From Siphonodentalium dalli (lineage: Eukaryota; Mollusca; Scaphopoda; Gadilida; Siphonodentaliidae), in NCBI GenBank assembly GCA_032622095.1, contig CP136069.1, positions 125,135,450-125,199,449 on the forward strand: a stretch of DNA of 64,000 nt. The letters run 5' to 3'. The translations under genes and the position numbers were made by a program. The notes under the pieces were generated by a model. The model had not been told where the DNA came from and did not search any database. It was given only the letters and a program-made list of their open reading frames with translations. The stretch's first letter is position 1. Every line of letters begins with the position of its first letter. Below, in pieces: positions 27,410-41,136 of this stretch.

Positions 27410-29021
27410 GGATAAAATTATTTTAAACACCACTGACAATAGGATTTCGTAATCAATCCCGACCAAATGTAATTCCTTCAATTTCTTGATAGGAAATGTA
27501 TAAAGAATGTTTGTGTTAAAAATATTTTATAGTGATGTAAATAGGTCTGTGTCTAAACTGGCAATTTCTTTATATGTGCACGTACTTCAATAGTTGCACT
27601 GTTCTTGGTGAAGTTCTGAAATTTGTTTGAACATTGGTCCACATCTCCATCTGCCGTGATCCCTTGCACATATATTTAAACGGACATGGATGATTCGAGC
27701 TTCCAAATTGTGTCCACGTAATTTTGGAAGGAGGTATAGGACGGGTTGACGCATAGACGATATATTGGTATACCGGCTTGATATGCACTGAAAAATACTT
27801 TCCATGGTCGATTTTCAGCTGTTACAAATTTTCCCACAAGTGGAATAAACGCTCTTTATTTTAACCATATAAGGAATAGACTAACACTGAACGCTCTTTT
27901 CTGTTTCATTGCTGTTTTGTGTTTTCGACCCAAACAACGTGGACTTCAATGCTCGTATTTGTCGTTAGAATCTTTAGTCGCGCCTATGGGGTTCATCGGC
28001 CATACACGAAAATGCTATATTTAGACAGTATTTTGGACAACAAGCAATGAGTATTTGATCATGTTGTTGATACCAGTGTCTGTAAATAGCCTTATTATGT
28101 TGGTACGTTAATTGCCTGCAAGCTTACATACTGATTTATGCTATTTTGATGACTTGACCTCCGTCAATTAAGTCGGATATATGGTGATTCGACGTCGAAA
28201 TCTGCCAAAATTCAACGGAATAACGGGGTATGTAAGCTCACTATGAGCTAATTTCAAAATCAAATATTTAATTCCAACATGAAACTATGTGAATACTTAG
28301 GTCAAATATGAACCTATTTGTAAGAAGATATTTGGCCATGTAATGAATTGCTCTTGTTGACTATACTATTGCGGACAAGCTGCAATAGTTGGAGTACTGT
28401 ATTGATAATGTTTGGGCATATGTGTGCGTTGATATCATTACATTCGAGAGTTTTGATGTATAGTCCGTAGACTGTGTGCATATGGTTTCACAATGAATGC
28501 TGCGGAAAACGCTTGCATCAGTTGTGATCTCATCGCAACTGCGAGTAGATTATTCTGGTCCAGAAGTTCTTTTCATTCAGCCAGAGCTGAATATAGTATT
28601 GAGGCCATTTTCCAAAAGTTAAACCAGATAACGACGACTGTCATGATTACATAGCCAGTCAAGAAAACACTTAATGTGCATTCATGATTCTGAAAAACGA
28701 ATTGTCTATGGTGGTTTTCTGCTCAAGCTAATTACCAACAGGGTGAACAAGTACAATTGAGGAATTGTTTGCTTCGCCATGTGTGCCGACTGCGTGACTC
28801 TTCTCGACTAAATGGTACTGAAAGAGACATATGACCATTTGGATGTCACACACGTGGTGTCTCGATGCTGCCTATAAAGCATGTGGAGGAGTAGCTCCGC
28901 CTTGTAAATCCAGAGTCCAACAACATAATGCTCGTTTGTGATTGTCGAGGTAGTGGGGCCGAATAATAGTTGGTATCGGCTCTTAAGGGCGCTTTCACTT
29001 GTTTTATCGGTGGTTAAAGCA
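27410..29021. repeat. Satellite unit 18 (haplotype G)
   Basis: 1,612 bp. Full G set (AATTTGTTTG, GGAATAAAC, GGGCATATG, CTCATCGC, CATTCATG) but with GATTTATG rather than the GAGTTATG of unit 6. It starts the region where long and short units alternate. Confidence 0.97.
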
Positions 29022-30634
29022 GGATAAAATTATTTTAAACACCACTGACAATAGGATTTCGTAATCAATCCCGACCAAATGTAATTCCTTCAATTTCTTG
29101 ATAGGAAATGTATAAAGAATGTTTGTGTTAAAAATATTTTATAGTGATGTAAATAGGTCTGTGTCTAAACTGGCAATTTCTTTATATGTGCACGTACTTC
29201 AATAGTTGCACTGTTCTTGGTGAAGTTCTGAAATTTGGTTGAACATTGGTCCACATCTCCATCTGCCGTGATCCCTTGCACATATATTTAAACGGACATG
29301 GATGATTCGAGCTTCCAAATTGTGTCCACGTAATTTGGAAGGAGGTATAGGACGGGTTGACGCATAGACGATATATTGGTATACCGGCTTGATATGCACT
29401 GAAAAATACTTTCCATGGTCGATTTTCAGCTGTTACAAATTTTCCCACAAGTGGAACAAACGCTCTTTATTTTAACCATATAAGGAATAGACTAACACTG
29501 AACGCTCTTTTCTGTTTCATTGCTGTTTTGTGTTTTCGACCCAAACAACGTGGACTTCAATGCTCGTTTTTGTCGTTAGAATCTTTAGTCGCGCCTATGG
29601 GGTTCATCGGCCATACACGAAAATGCTATATTTAGACAGTATTTTGGACAACAAGCAATGAGTATTTGATCATGTTGTTGATACCAGTGTCTGTAAATAG
29701 CCTTATTTATGTTGGTACGTTAATTGCCTGCAAGCTTACATACTGATTTATGCTATTTTGATGACTTGACCTCCGTCAATTAAGTCGGATATATGGTGAT
29801 TCGACGTCGAAATCTGCCAAAATTCAACGGAATAACGGGGTATATAAGCTCACTATGAGCTAATTTCAAAATCAAATATTTAATTCCAACATGAAACTAT
29901 GTGAATACTTAGGTCAAATATGAACCTATTTGTAAGAAGATATTTGGCCAGGTAATGAATTGCTCTTGTTGACTATACTATTGCGGACAAGCTGCAATAG
30001 TTGGAGTACTGTATTGATAATGTTTGGGCCTATGTGTGCGTTGATATCATTACATTCGAGAGTTTTGATGTATAGTCCGTAGACTGTGTGCATATGGTTT
30101 CACAATGAATGCTGCGGAAAACGCTTGCATCAGTTGTGATCTCTCCGCAACTGCGAGTAGATTATTCTGGTCCAGAAGTTCTTTTCATTCAGCCAGAGCT
30201 GAATATAGTATTGAGGCCATTTTCCAAAAGTTAAACCAGATAACGACGACTGTCATGATTACATAGCCAGCCAAGAAAACGACTTAATGTGCATTCCTGA
30301 TTCTGAAAAACGAATTGTCTATGGTGGTTTTCTGCTCAAGCTAATTACCAACAGGGTGAACAAGTACAATTGAGGAATTGTTTGCTTCGCCATGTGTGCC
30401 GACTGCGTGACTCTTCTCGACTAAATGGTACTGAAAGAGACATATGACCATTTGGATGTCACACACGTGGTGTCTCGATGCTGCCTATAAAGCATGTGGA
30501 GGAGTAGCTCCGCCTTGTAAATCCAGAGTCCAACAACATAATGCTCGTTTGTGATTGTCGAGGTAGTGGGGCCGAATAATAGTTGGTATCGGCTCTTAAG
30601 GGCGCTTTCACTTGTTTTATCGGTGGTTATAGAA
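29022..30634. repeat. Satellite unit 19 (haplotype D)
   Basis: 1,613 bp. First short unit: three T in TAATTTGG near 29331, CGTTTTTG near 29565, an extra T in CTTATTTATG near 29702, TATATAAGC near 29841, CCAGGTAATG near 29948, and ACGACTT. It ends with the rare TTATAGAAGG, shared only with unit 29. Confidence 0.97.
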
Positions 30635-32246
30635 GGATAAAATTATTTTAAACACCACTGACAATAGGATTTCGTAATCAATCCCGACCAAATGTAATTC
30701 CTTCAATTTCTTGATAGGAAATGTATAAAGAATGTTTGTGTTAAAAATATTTTATAGTGATGTAAATAGGTCTGTGTCTAAACTGGCAATTTCTTTATAT
30801 GTGCACGTACTTCAATAGTTGCACTGTTCTTGGTGAAGTTCTGAAATTTGTTTGAACATTGGTCCACATCTCCATCTGCCGTGATCCCTTGCACATATAT
30901 TTAAACGGACATGGATGATTCGAGCTTCCAAATTGTGTCCACGTAATTTTGGAAGGAGGTATAGGACGGGTTGACGCATAGACGATATATTGGTATACCG
31001 GCTTGATATGCACTGAAAAATACTTTCCATGGTCGATTTTCAGCTGTTACAAATTTTCCCACAAGTGGAATAAACGCTCTTTATTTTAACCATATAAGGA
31101 ATAGACTAACACTGAACGCTCTTTTCTGTTTCATTGCTGTTTTGTGTTTTCGACCCAAACAACGTGGACTTCAATGCTCGTATTTGTCGTTAGAATCTTT
31201 AGTCGCGCCTATGGGGTTCATCGGCCATACACGAAAATGCTATATTTAGACAGTATTTTGGACAACAAGCAATGAGTATTTGATCATGTTGTTGATACCA
31301 GTGTCTGTAAATAGCCTTATTATGTTGGTACGTTAATTGCCTGCAAGCTTACATACTGATTTATGCTATTTTGATGACTTGACCTCCGTCAATTAAGTCG
31401 GATATATGGTGATTCGACGTCGAAATCTGCCAAAATTCAACGGAGTAACGGGGTATGTAAGCTCACTATGAGCTAATTTCAAAATCAAATATTTAATTCC
31501 AACATGAAACTATGTGAATACTTAGGTCAAATATGAACCTATTTGTAAGAAGATATTTGGCCATGTAATGAATTGCTCTTGTTGACTATACTATTGCGGA
31601 CAAGCTGCAATAGTTGGAGTACTGTATTGATAATGTTTGGGCATATGTGTGCGTTGATATCATTACATTCGAGAGTTTTGATGTATAGTCCGTAGACTGT
31701 GTGCATATGGTTTCACAATGAATGCTGCGGAAAACGCTTGCATCAGTTGTGATCTCATCGCAACTGCGAGTAGATTATTCTGGTCCAGAAGTTCTTTTCA
31801 TTCAGCCAGAGCTGAATATAGTATTGAGGCCATTTTCCAAAAGTTAAACCAGATAACGACGACTGTCATGATTACATAGCCAGTCAAGAAAACACTTAAT
31901 GTGCATTCATGATTCTGAAAAACGAATTGTCTATGGTGGTTTTCTGCTCAAGCTAATTACCAACAGGGTGAACAAGTACAATTGAGGAATTGTTTGCTTC
32001 GCCATGTGTGCCGACTGCGTGACTCTTCTCGACTAAATGGTACTGAAAGAGACATATGACCATTTGGATGTCACACACGTGGTGTCTCGATGCTGCCTAT
32101 AAAGCATGTGGAGGAGTAGCTCCGCCTTGTAAATCCAGAGTCCAACAACATAATGCTCGTTTGTGATTGTCGAGGTAGTGGGGCCGAATAATAGTTGGTA
32201 TCGGCTCTTAAGGGCGCTTTCACTTGTTTTATCGGTGGTTAAAGCA
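30635..32246. repeat. Satellite unit 20 (haplotype G)
   Basis: 1,612 bp. G unit. CGGAGTAACGG near 31441 replaces CGGAATAACGG and is otherwise seen only in unit 32. It opens the first L-S-S trimer. Confidence 0.97.
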
Positions 32247-33859
32247 GGATAAAATTATTTTAAACACCACTGACAATAGGATTTCGTAATCAATCCCGAC
32301 CAAATGTAATTCCTTCAATTTCTTGATAGGAAATGTATAAAGAATGTTTGTGTTAAAAATATTTTATAGTGATGTAAATAGGTCTGTGTCTAAACTGGCA
32401 ATTTCTTTATATGTGCACGTACTTCAATAGTTGCACTGTTCTTGGTGAAGTTCTGAAATTTGGTTGAACATTGGTCCACATCTCCATCTGCCGTGATCCC
32501 TTGCACATATATTTAAACGGACATGGATGATTCGAGCTTCCAAATTGTGTCCACGTAATTTGGAAGGAGGTATAGGACGGGTTGACGCATAGACGATATA
32601 TTGGTATACCGGCTTGATATGCACTGAAAAATACTTTCCATGGTCGATTTTCAGCTGTTACAAATTTTCCCACAAGTGGAACAAACGCTCTTTATTTTAA
32701 CCATATAAGGAATAGACTAACACTGAACGCTCTTTTCTGTTTCATTGCTGTTTTGTGTTTTCGACCCAAACAACGTGGACTTCAATGCTCGTTTTTGTCG
32801 TTAGAATCTTTAGTCGCGCCTATGGGGTTCATCGGCCATACACGAAAATGCTATATTTAGACAGTATTTTGGACAACAAGCAATGAGTATTTGATCATGT
32901 TGTTGATACCAGTGTCTGTAAATAGCCTTATTTATGTTGGTACGTTAATTGCCTGCAAGCTTACATACTGATTTATGCTATTTTGATGACTTGACCTCCG
33001 TCAATTAAGTCGGATATATGGTGATTCGACGTCGAAATCTGCCAAAATTCAACGGAATAACGGGGTATATAAGCTCACTATGAGCTAATTTCAAAATCAA
33101 ATATTTAATTCCAACATGAAACTATGTGAATACTTAGGTCAAATATGAACCTATTTGTAAGAAGATATTTGGCCAGGTAATGAATTGCTCTTGTTGACTA
33201 TACTATTGCGGACAAGCTGCAATAGTTGGAGTACTGTATTGATAATGTTTGGGCCTATGTGTGCGTTGATATCATTACATTCGAGAGTTTTGATGTATAG
33301 TCCGTAGACTGTGTGCATATGGTTTCACAATGAATGCTGCGGAAAACGCTTGCATCAGTTGTGATCTCTCCGCAACTGCGAGTAGATTATTCTGGTCCAG
33401 AAGTTCTTTTCATTCAGCCAGAGCTGAATATAGTATTGAGGCCATTTTCCAAAAGTTAAACCAGATAACGACGACTGTCATGATTACATAGCCAGCCAAG
33501 AAAACGACTTAATGTGCATTCCTGATTCTGAAAAACGAATTGTCTATGGTGGTTTTCTGCTCAAGCTAATTACCAACAGGGTGAACAAGTACAATTGAGG
33601 AATTGTTTGCTTCGCCATGTGTGCCGACTGCGTGACTCTTCTCGACTAAATGGTACTGAAAGAGACATATGACCATTTGGATGTCACACACGTGGTGTCT
33701 CGATGCTGCCTATAAAGCATGTGGAGGAGTAGCTCCGCCTTGTAAATCCAGAGTCCAACAACATAATGCTCGTTTGTGATTGTCGAGGTAGTGGGGCCGA
33801 ATAATAGTTGGTATCGGCTCTTAAGGGCGCTTTCACTTGTTTTATCGGTGGTTAAAGCA
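32247..33859. repeat. Satellite unit 21 (haplotype D)
   Basis: 1,613 bp. Full D set, second member of the first G-D-D trimer. Confidence 0.97.
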
Positions 33860-35472
33860 GGATAAAATTATTTTAAACACCACTGACAATAGGATTTCGT
33901 AATCAATCCCGACCAAATGTAATTCCTTCAATTTCTTGATAGGAAATGTATAAAGAATGTTTGTGTTAAAAATATTTTATAGTGATGTAAATAGGTCTGT
34001 GTCTAAACTGGCAATTTCTTTATATGTGCACGTACTTCAATAGTTGCACTGTTCTTGGTGAAGTTCTGAAATTTGGTTGAACATTGGTCCACATCTCCAT
34101 CTGCCGTGATCCCTTGCACATATATTTAAACGGACATGGATGATTCGAGCTTCCAAATTGTGTCCACGTAATTTGGAAGGAGGTATAGGACGGGTTGACG
34201 CATAGACGATATATTGGTATACCGGCTTGATATGCACTGAAAAATACTTTCCATGGTCGATTTTCAGCTGTTACAAATTTTCCCACAAGTGGAACAAACG
34301 CTCTTTATTTTAACCATATAAGGAATAGACTAACACTGAACGCTCTTTTCTGTTTCATTGCTGTTTTGTGTTTTCGACCCAAACAACGTGGACTTCAATG
34401 CTCGTTTTTGTCGTTAGAATCTTTAGTCGCGCCTATGGGGTTCATCGGCCATACACGAAAATGCTATATTTAGACAGTATTTTGGACAACAAGCAATGAG
34501 TATTTGATCATGTTGTTGATACCAGTGTCTGTAAATAGCCTTATTTATGTTGGTACGTTAATTGCCTGCAAGCTTACATACTGATTTATGCTATTTTGAT
34601 GACTTGACCTCCGTCAATTAAGTCGGATATATGGTGATTCGACGTCGAAATCTGCCAAAATTCAACGGAATAACGGGGTATATAAGCTCACTATGAGCTA
34701 ATTTCAAAATCAAATATTTAATTCCAACATGAAACTATGTGAATACTTAGGTCAAATATGAACCTATTTGTAAGAAGATATTTGGCCAGGTAATGAATTG
34801 CTCTTGTTGACTATACTATTGCGGACAAGCTGCAATAGTTGGAGTACTGTATTGATAATGTTTGGGCCTATGTGTGCGTTGATATCATTACATTCGAGAG
34901 TTTTGATGTATAGTCCGTAGACTGTGTGCATATGGTTTCACAATGAATGCTGCGGAAAACGCTTGCATCAGTTGTGATCTCTCCGCAACTGCGAGTAGAT
35001 TATTCTGGTCCAGAAGTTCTTTTCATTCAGCCAGAGCTGAATATAGTATTGAGGCCATTTTCCAAAAGTTAAACCAGATAACGACGACTGTCATGATTAC
35101 ATAGCCAGCCAAGAAAACGACTTAATGTGCATTCCTGATTCTGAAAAACGAATTGTCTATGGTGGTTTTCTGCTCAAGCTAATTACCAACAGGGTGAACA
35201 AGTACAATTGAGGAATTGTTTGCTTCGCCATGTGTGCCGACTGCGTGACTCTTCTCGACTAAATGGTACTGAAAGAGACATATGACCATTTGGATGTCAC
35301 ACACGTGGTGTCTCGATGCTGCCTATAAAGCATGTGGAGGAGTAGCTCCGCCTTGTAAATCCAGAGTCCAACAACATAATGCTCGTTTGTGATTGTCGAG
35401 GTAGTGGGGCCGAATAATAGTTGGTATCGGCTCTTAAGGGCGCTTTCACTTGTTTTATCGGTGGTTAAAGAA
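33860..35472. repeat. Satellite unit 22 (haplotype D)
   Basis: 1,613 bp. Full D set, third member of the first G-D-D trimer. It ends AAAGAAGG. Confidence 0.97.
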
Positions 35473-37084
35473 GGATAAAATTATTTTAAACACCACTGAC
35501 AATAGGATTTCGTAATCAATCCCGACCAAATGTAATTCCTTCAATTTCTTGATAGGAAATGTATAAAGAATGTTTGTGTTAAAAATATTTTATAGTGATG
35601 TAAATAGGTCTGTGTCTAAACTGGCAATTTCTTTATATGTGCACGTACTTCAATAGTTGCACTGTTCTTGGTGAAGTTCTGAAATTTGTTTGAACATTGG
35701 TCCACATCTCCATCTGCCGTGATCCCTTGCACATATATTTAAACGGACATGGATGATTCGAGCTTCCAAATTGTGTCCACGTAATTTTGGAAGGAGGTAT
35801 AGGACGGGTTGACGCATAGACGATATATTGGTATACCGGCTTGATATGCACTGAAAAATACTTTCCATGGTCGATTTTCAGCTGTTACAAATTTTCCCAC
35901 AAGTGGAATAAACGCTCTTTATTTTAACCATATAAGGAATAGACTAACACTGAACGCTCTTTTCTGTTTCATTGCTGTTTTGTGTTTTCGACCCAAACAA
36001 CGTGGACTTCAATGCTCGTATTTGTCGTTAGAATCTTTAGTCGCGCCTATGGGGTTCATCGGCCATACACGAAAATGCTATATTTAGACAGTATTTTGGA
36101 CAACAAGCAATGAGTATTTGATCATGTTGTTGATACCAGTGTCTGTAAATAGCCTTATTATGTTGGTACGTTAATTGCCTGCAAGCTTACATACTGATTT
36201 ATGCTATTTTGATGACTTGACCTCCGTCAATTAAGTCGGATATATGGTGATTCGACGTCGAAATCTGCCAAAATTCAACGGAATAACGGGGTATGTAAGC
36301 TCACTATGAGCTAATTTCAAAATCAAATATTTAATTCCAACATGAAACTATGTGAATACTTAGGTCAAATATGAACCTATTTGTAAGAAGATATTTGGCC
36401 ATGTAATGAATTGCTCTTGTTGACTATACTATTGCGGACAAGCTGCAATAGTTGGAGTACTGTATTGATAATGTTTGGGCATATGTGTGCGTTGATATCA
36501 TTACATTCGAGAGTTTTGATGTATAGTCCGTAGACTGTGTGCATATGGTTTCACAATGAATGCTGCGGAAAACGCTTGCATCAGTTGTGATCTCATCGCA
36601 ACTGCGAGTAGATTATTCTGGTCCAGAAGTTCTTTTCATTCAGCCAGAGCTGAATATAGTATTGAGGCCATTTTCCAAAAGTTAAACCAGATAACGACGA
36701 CTGTCATGATTACATAGCCAGTCAAGAAAACACTTAATGTGCATTCATGATTCTGAAAAACGAATTGTCTATGGTGGTTTTCTGCTCAAGCTAATTACCA
36801 ACAGGGTGAACAAGTACAATTGAGGAATTGTTTGCTTCGCCATGTGTGCCGACTGCGTGACTCTTCTCGACTAAATGGTACTGAAAGAGACATATGACCA
36901 TTTGGATGTCACACACGTGGTGTCTCGATGCTGCCTATAAAGCATGTGGAGGAGTAGCTCCGCCTTGTAAATCCAGAGTCCAACAACATAATGCTCGTTT
37001 GTGATTGTCGAGGTAGTGGGGCCGAATAATAGTTGGTATCGGCTCTTAAGGGCGCTTTCACTTGTTTTATCGGTGGTTAAAGCA
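35473..37084. repeat. Satellite unit 23 (haplotype G)
   Basis: 1,612 bp. Full G set. It opens the second G-D-D trimer exactly 4,838 bp after unit 20. Confidence 0.97.
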
Positions 37085-38697
37085 GGATAAAATTATTTTA
37101 AACACCACTGACAATAGGATTTCGTAATCAATCCCGACCAAATGTAATTCCTTCAATTTCTTGATAGGAAATGTATAAAGAATGTTTGTGTTAAAAATAT
37201 TTTATAGTGATGTAAATAGGTCTGTGTCTAAACTGGCAATTTCTTTATATGTGCACGTACTTCAATAGTTGCACTGTTCTTGGTGAAGTTCTGAAATTTG
37301 GTTGAACATTGGTCCACATCTCCATCTGCCGTGATCCCTTGCACATATATTTAAACGGACATGGATGATTCGAGCTTCCAAATTGTGTCCACGTAATTTG
37401 GAAGGAGGTATAGGACGGGTTGACGCATAGACGATATATTGGTATACCGGCTTGATATGCACTGAAAAATACTTTCCATGGTCGATTTTCAGCTGTTACA
37501 AATTTTCCCACAAGTGGAACAAACGCTCTTTATTTTAACCATATAAGGAATAGACTAACACTGAACGCTCTTTTCTGTTTCATTGCTGTTTTGTGTTTTC
37601 GACCCAAACAACGTGGACTTCAATGCTCGTTTTTGTCGTTAGAATCTTTAGTCGCGCCTATGGGGTTCATCGGCCATACACGAAAATGCTATATTTAGAC
37701 AGTATTTTGGACAACAAGCAATGAGTATTTGATCATGTTGTTGATACCAGTGTCTGTAAATAGCCTTATTTATGTTGGTACGTTAATTGCCTGCAAGCTT
37801 ACATACTGATTTATGCTATTTTGATGACTTGACCTCCGTCAATTAAGTCGGATATATGGTGATTCGACGTCGAAATCTGCCAAAATTCAACGGAATAACG
37901 GGGTATATAAGCTCACTATGAGCTAATTTCAAAATCAAATATTTAATTCCAACATGAAACTATGTGAATACTTAGGTCAAATATGAACCTATTTGTAAGA
38001 AGATATTTGGCCAGGTAATGAATTGCTCTTGTTGACTATACTATTGCGGACAAGCTGCAATAGTTGGAGTACTGTATTGATAATGTTTGGGCCTATGTGT
38101 GCGTTGATATCATTACATTCGAGAGTTTTGATGTATAGTCCGTAGACTGTGTGCATATGGTTTCACAATGAATGCTGCGGAAAACGCTTGCATCAGTTGT
38201 GATCTCTCCGCAACTGCGAGTAGATTATTCTGGTCCAGAAGTTCTTTTCATTCAGCCAGAGCTGAATATAGTATTGAGGCCATTTTCCAAAAGTTAAACC
38301 AGATAACGACGACTGTCATGATTACATAGCCAGCCAAGAAAACGACTTAATGTGCATTCCTGATTCTGAAAAACGAATTGTCTATGGTGGTTTTCTGCTC
38401 AAGCTAATTACCAACAGGGTGAACAAGTACAATTGAGGAATTGTTTGCTTCGCCATGTGTGCCGACTGCGTGACTCTTCTCGACTAAATGGTACTGAAAG
38501 AGACATATGACCATTTGGATGTCACACACGTGGTGTCTCGATGCTGCCTATAAAGCATGTGGAGGAGTAGCTCCGCCTTGTAAATCCAGAGTCCAACAAC
38601 ATAATGCTCGTTTGTGATTGTCGAGGTAGTGGGGCCGAATAATAGTTGGTATCGGCTCTTAAGGGCGCTTTCACTTGTTTTATCGGTGGTTAAAGCA
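37085..38697. repeat. Satellite unit 24 (haplotype D)
   Basis: 1,613 bp. Full D set, second member of the second trimer. Confidence 0.97.
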
Positions 38698-39487
38698 GGA
38701 TAAAATTATTTTAAACACCACTGACAATAGGATTTCGTAATCAATCCCGACCAAATGTAATTCCTTCAATTTCTTGATAGGAAATGTATAAAGAATGTTT
38801 GTGTTAAAAATATTTTATAGTGATGTAAATAGGTCTGTGTCTAAACTGGCAATTTCTTTATATGTGCACGTACTTCAATAGTTGCACTGTTCTTGGTGAA
38901 GTTCTGAAATTTGGTTGAACATTGGTCCACATCTCCATCTGCCGTGATCCCTTGCACATATATTTAAACGGACATGGATGATTCGAGCTTCCAAATTGTG
39001 TCCACGTAATTTGGAAGGAGGTATAGGACGGGTTGACGCATAGACGATATATTGGTATACCGGCTTGATATGCACTGAAAAATACTTTCCATGGTCGATT
39101 TTCAGCTGTTACAAATTTTCCCACAAGTGGAACAAACGCTCTTTATTTTAACCATATAAGGAATAGACTAACACTGAACGCTCTTTTCTGTTTCATTGCT
39201 GTTTTGTGTTTTCGACCCAAACAACGTGGACTTCAATGCTCGTTTTTGTCGTTAGAATCTTTAGTCGCGCCTATGGGGTTCATCGGCCATACACGAAAAT
39301 GCTATATTTAGACAGTATTTTGGACAACAAGCAATGAGTATTTGATCATGTTGTTGATACCAGTGTCTGTAAATAGCCTTATTTATGTTGGTACGTTAAT
39401 TGCCTGCAAGCTTACATACTGATTTATGCTATTTTGATGACTTGACCTCCGTCAATTAAGTCGGATATATGGTGATTCGACGTCGAA
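38698..39487. repeat. Satellite unit 25 (haplotype D, cut by the gap)
   Basis: Only the first 790 bp are present. TAATTTGG, CGTTTTTG and CTTATTTATG mark it as D. It stops inside the palindrome TTCGACGTCGAA, directly before the N run. Confidence 0.97.
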
Positions 39488-39587
39488 NNNNNNNNNNNNN
39501 NNNNNNNNNNNNNNNNNNNNNNNNNNNNNNNNNNNNNNNNNNNNNNNNNNNNNNNNNNNNNNNNNNNNNNNNNNNNNNNNNNNNNNN
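39488..39587. other. Assembly gap (100 N)
   Basis: Exactly 100 N. The sequence stops at unit offset 790 and resumes at unit offset 67, so the repeat phase is not kept across the N run. At least 889 bp, plus possibly whole units, must be missing if the array is continuous. The 100 is therefore a placeholder length. Confidence 0.98.
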
Positions 39588-41136
39588 CTTCAATTTCTTG
39601 ATAGGAAATGTATAAAGAATGTTTGTGTTAAAAATATTTTATAGTGATGTAAATAGGTCTGTGTCTAAACTGGCAATTTCTTTATATGTGCACGTACTTC
39701 AATAGTTGCACTGTTCTTGGTGAAGTTCTGAAATTTGGTTGAACATTGGTCCACATCTCCATCTGCCGTGATCCCTTGCACATATATTTAAACGGACATG
39801 GATGATTCGAGCTTCCAAATTGTGTCCACGTAATTTGGAAGGAGGTATAGGACGGGTTGACGCATAGACGATATATTGGTATAACCGGCTTGATATGCAC
39901 TGAAAAATACTTTCCATGGTCGATTTTCAGCTGTTACAAATTTTCCCACAAGTGGAACAAACGCTCTTTATTTTAACCATATAAGGAATAGACTAACACT
40001 GAACGCTCTTTTCTGTTTCATTGCTGTTTTGTGTTTTCGACCCAAACAACGTGGACTTCAATGCTCGTTTTTGTCGTTAGAATCTTAGTCGCGCCTATGG
40101 GGTTCATCGGCCATACACGAAAATGCTATATTTAGACAGTATTTTGGACAACAAGCAATGAGTATTTGATCATGTTGTTGATACCAGTGTCTGTAAATAG
40201 CCTTATTTATGTTGGTACGTTAATTGCCTGCAAGCTTACATACTGATTTATGCTATTTTGATGACTTGACCTCCGTCAATTAAGTCGGATATATGGTGAT
40301 TCGACGTCGAAATCTGCCAAAATTCAACGGAATAACGGGGTATATAAGCTCACTATGAGCTAATTTCAAAATCAAATATTTAATTCCAACATGAAACTAT
40401 GTGAATACTTAGGTCAAATATGAACCTATTTGTAAGAAGATATTTGGCCAGGTAATGAATTGCTCTTGTTGACTATACTATTGCGGACAAGCTGCAATAG
40501 TTGGAGTACTGTATTGATAATGTTTGGGCCTATGTGTGCGTTGATATCATTACATTCGAGAGTTTTGATGTATAGTCCGTAGACTGTGTGCATATGGTTT
40601 CACAATGAATGCTGCGGAAAACGCTTGCATCAGTGTGTGATCTCTCCGCAACTGCGAGTAGATTATTCTGGTCCAGAAGTTCTTTTCATTCAGCCAGAGC
40701 TGAATATAGTATTGAGGCCATTTTCCAAAAGTTAAACCAGATAACGACGACTGTCATGATTACATAGCCAGCCAAGAAAACGACTTAATGTGCATTCCTG
40801 ATTCTGAAAAACGAATTGTCTATGGTGGTTTTCTGCTCAAGCTAATTACCAACAGGGTGAACAAGTACAATTGAGGAATTGTTTGCTTCGCCATGTGTGC
40901 CGACTGCGTGACTCTTCTCGACTAAATGGTACTGAAAGAGACATATGACCATTTGGATGTCACACACGTGGTGTCCTCGATGCTGCCTATAAAGCATGTG
41001 GAGGAGTAGCTCCGCCTTGTAAATCCAGAGTCCAACAACATAATGCTCGTTTGTGATTGTCGAGGTAGTGGGGCCGAATAATAGTTGGTATCGGCTCTTA
41101 AGGGCGCTTTCACTTGTTTTATCGGTGGTTAAAGCA
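39588..41136. repeat. Satellite unit 26 (haplotype D, left end missing)
   Basis: Begins at unit offset 67. D markers are present. Four private one-base indels occur: ATAACCGG near 39881, AATCTTAGTC near 40081, CAGTGTGTG near 40631 and GTGTCCTCG near 40971. These look like consensus errors beside the gap. Confidence 0.96.

Larger units (their letters stand above)
1..39487. repeat. Tandem satellite array, left part (units 1-25)
   Basis: Direct reading shows the same ~1.61 kb sequence starting again at 1, 1613, 3226, 4839, 6451, 8064, 9676, 11288 and so on to 38698, head to tail with nothing between copies. Unit length is 1,612 or 1,613 bp. The main length switch is AAAACACTT versus AAAACGACTT near unit offset 1255. 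Copies differ at only a handful of positions each, so they are very recently homogenised. I do not recognise the unit as rDNA, histone, snRNA, tRNA or a known transposon. It has no long reading frame. A satellite or megasatellite is the best description, and its role is unknown. Array edges lie outside the window. Confidence 0.98.

Noticed and set aside
1-39487. CRISPR array or bacterial operon interpretation of the regular spacing
   Set aside because: The whole 1.6 kb is repeated, with no short repeat/spacer pattern and no bacterial genes; the inserted transposon is of animal type.
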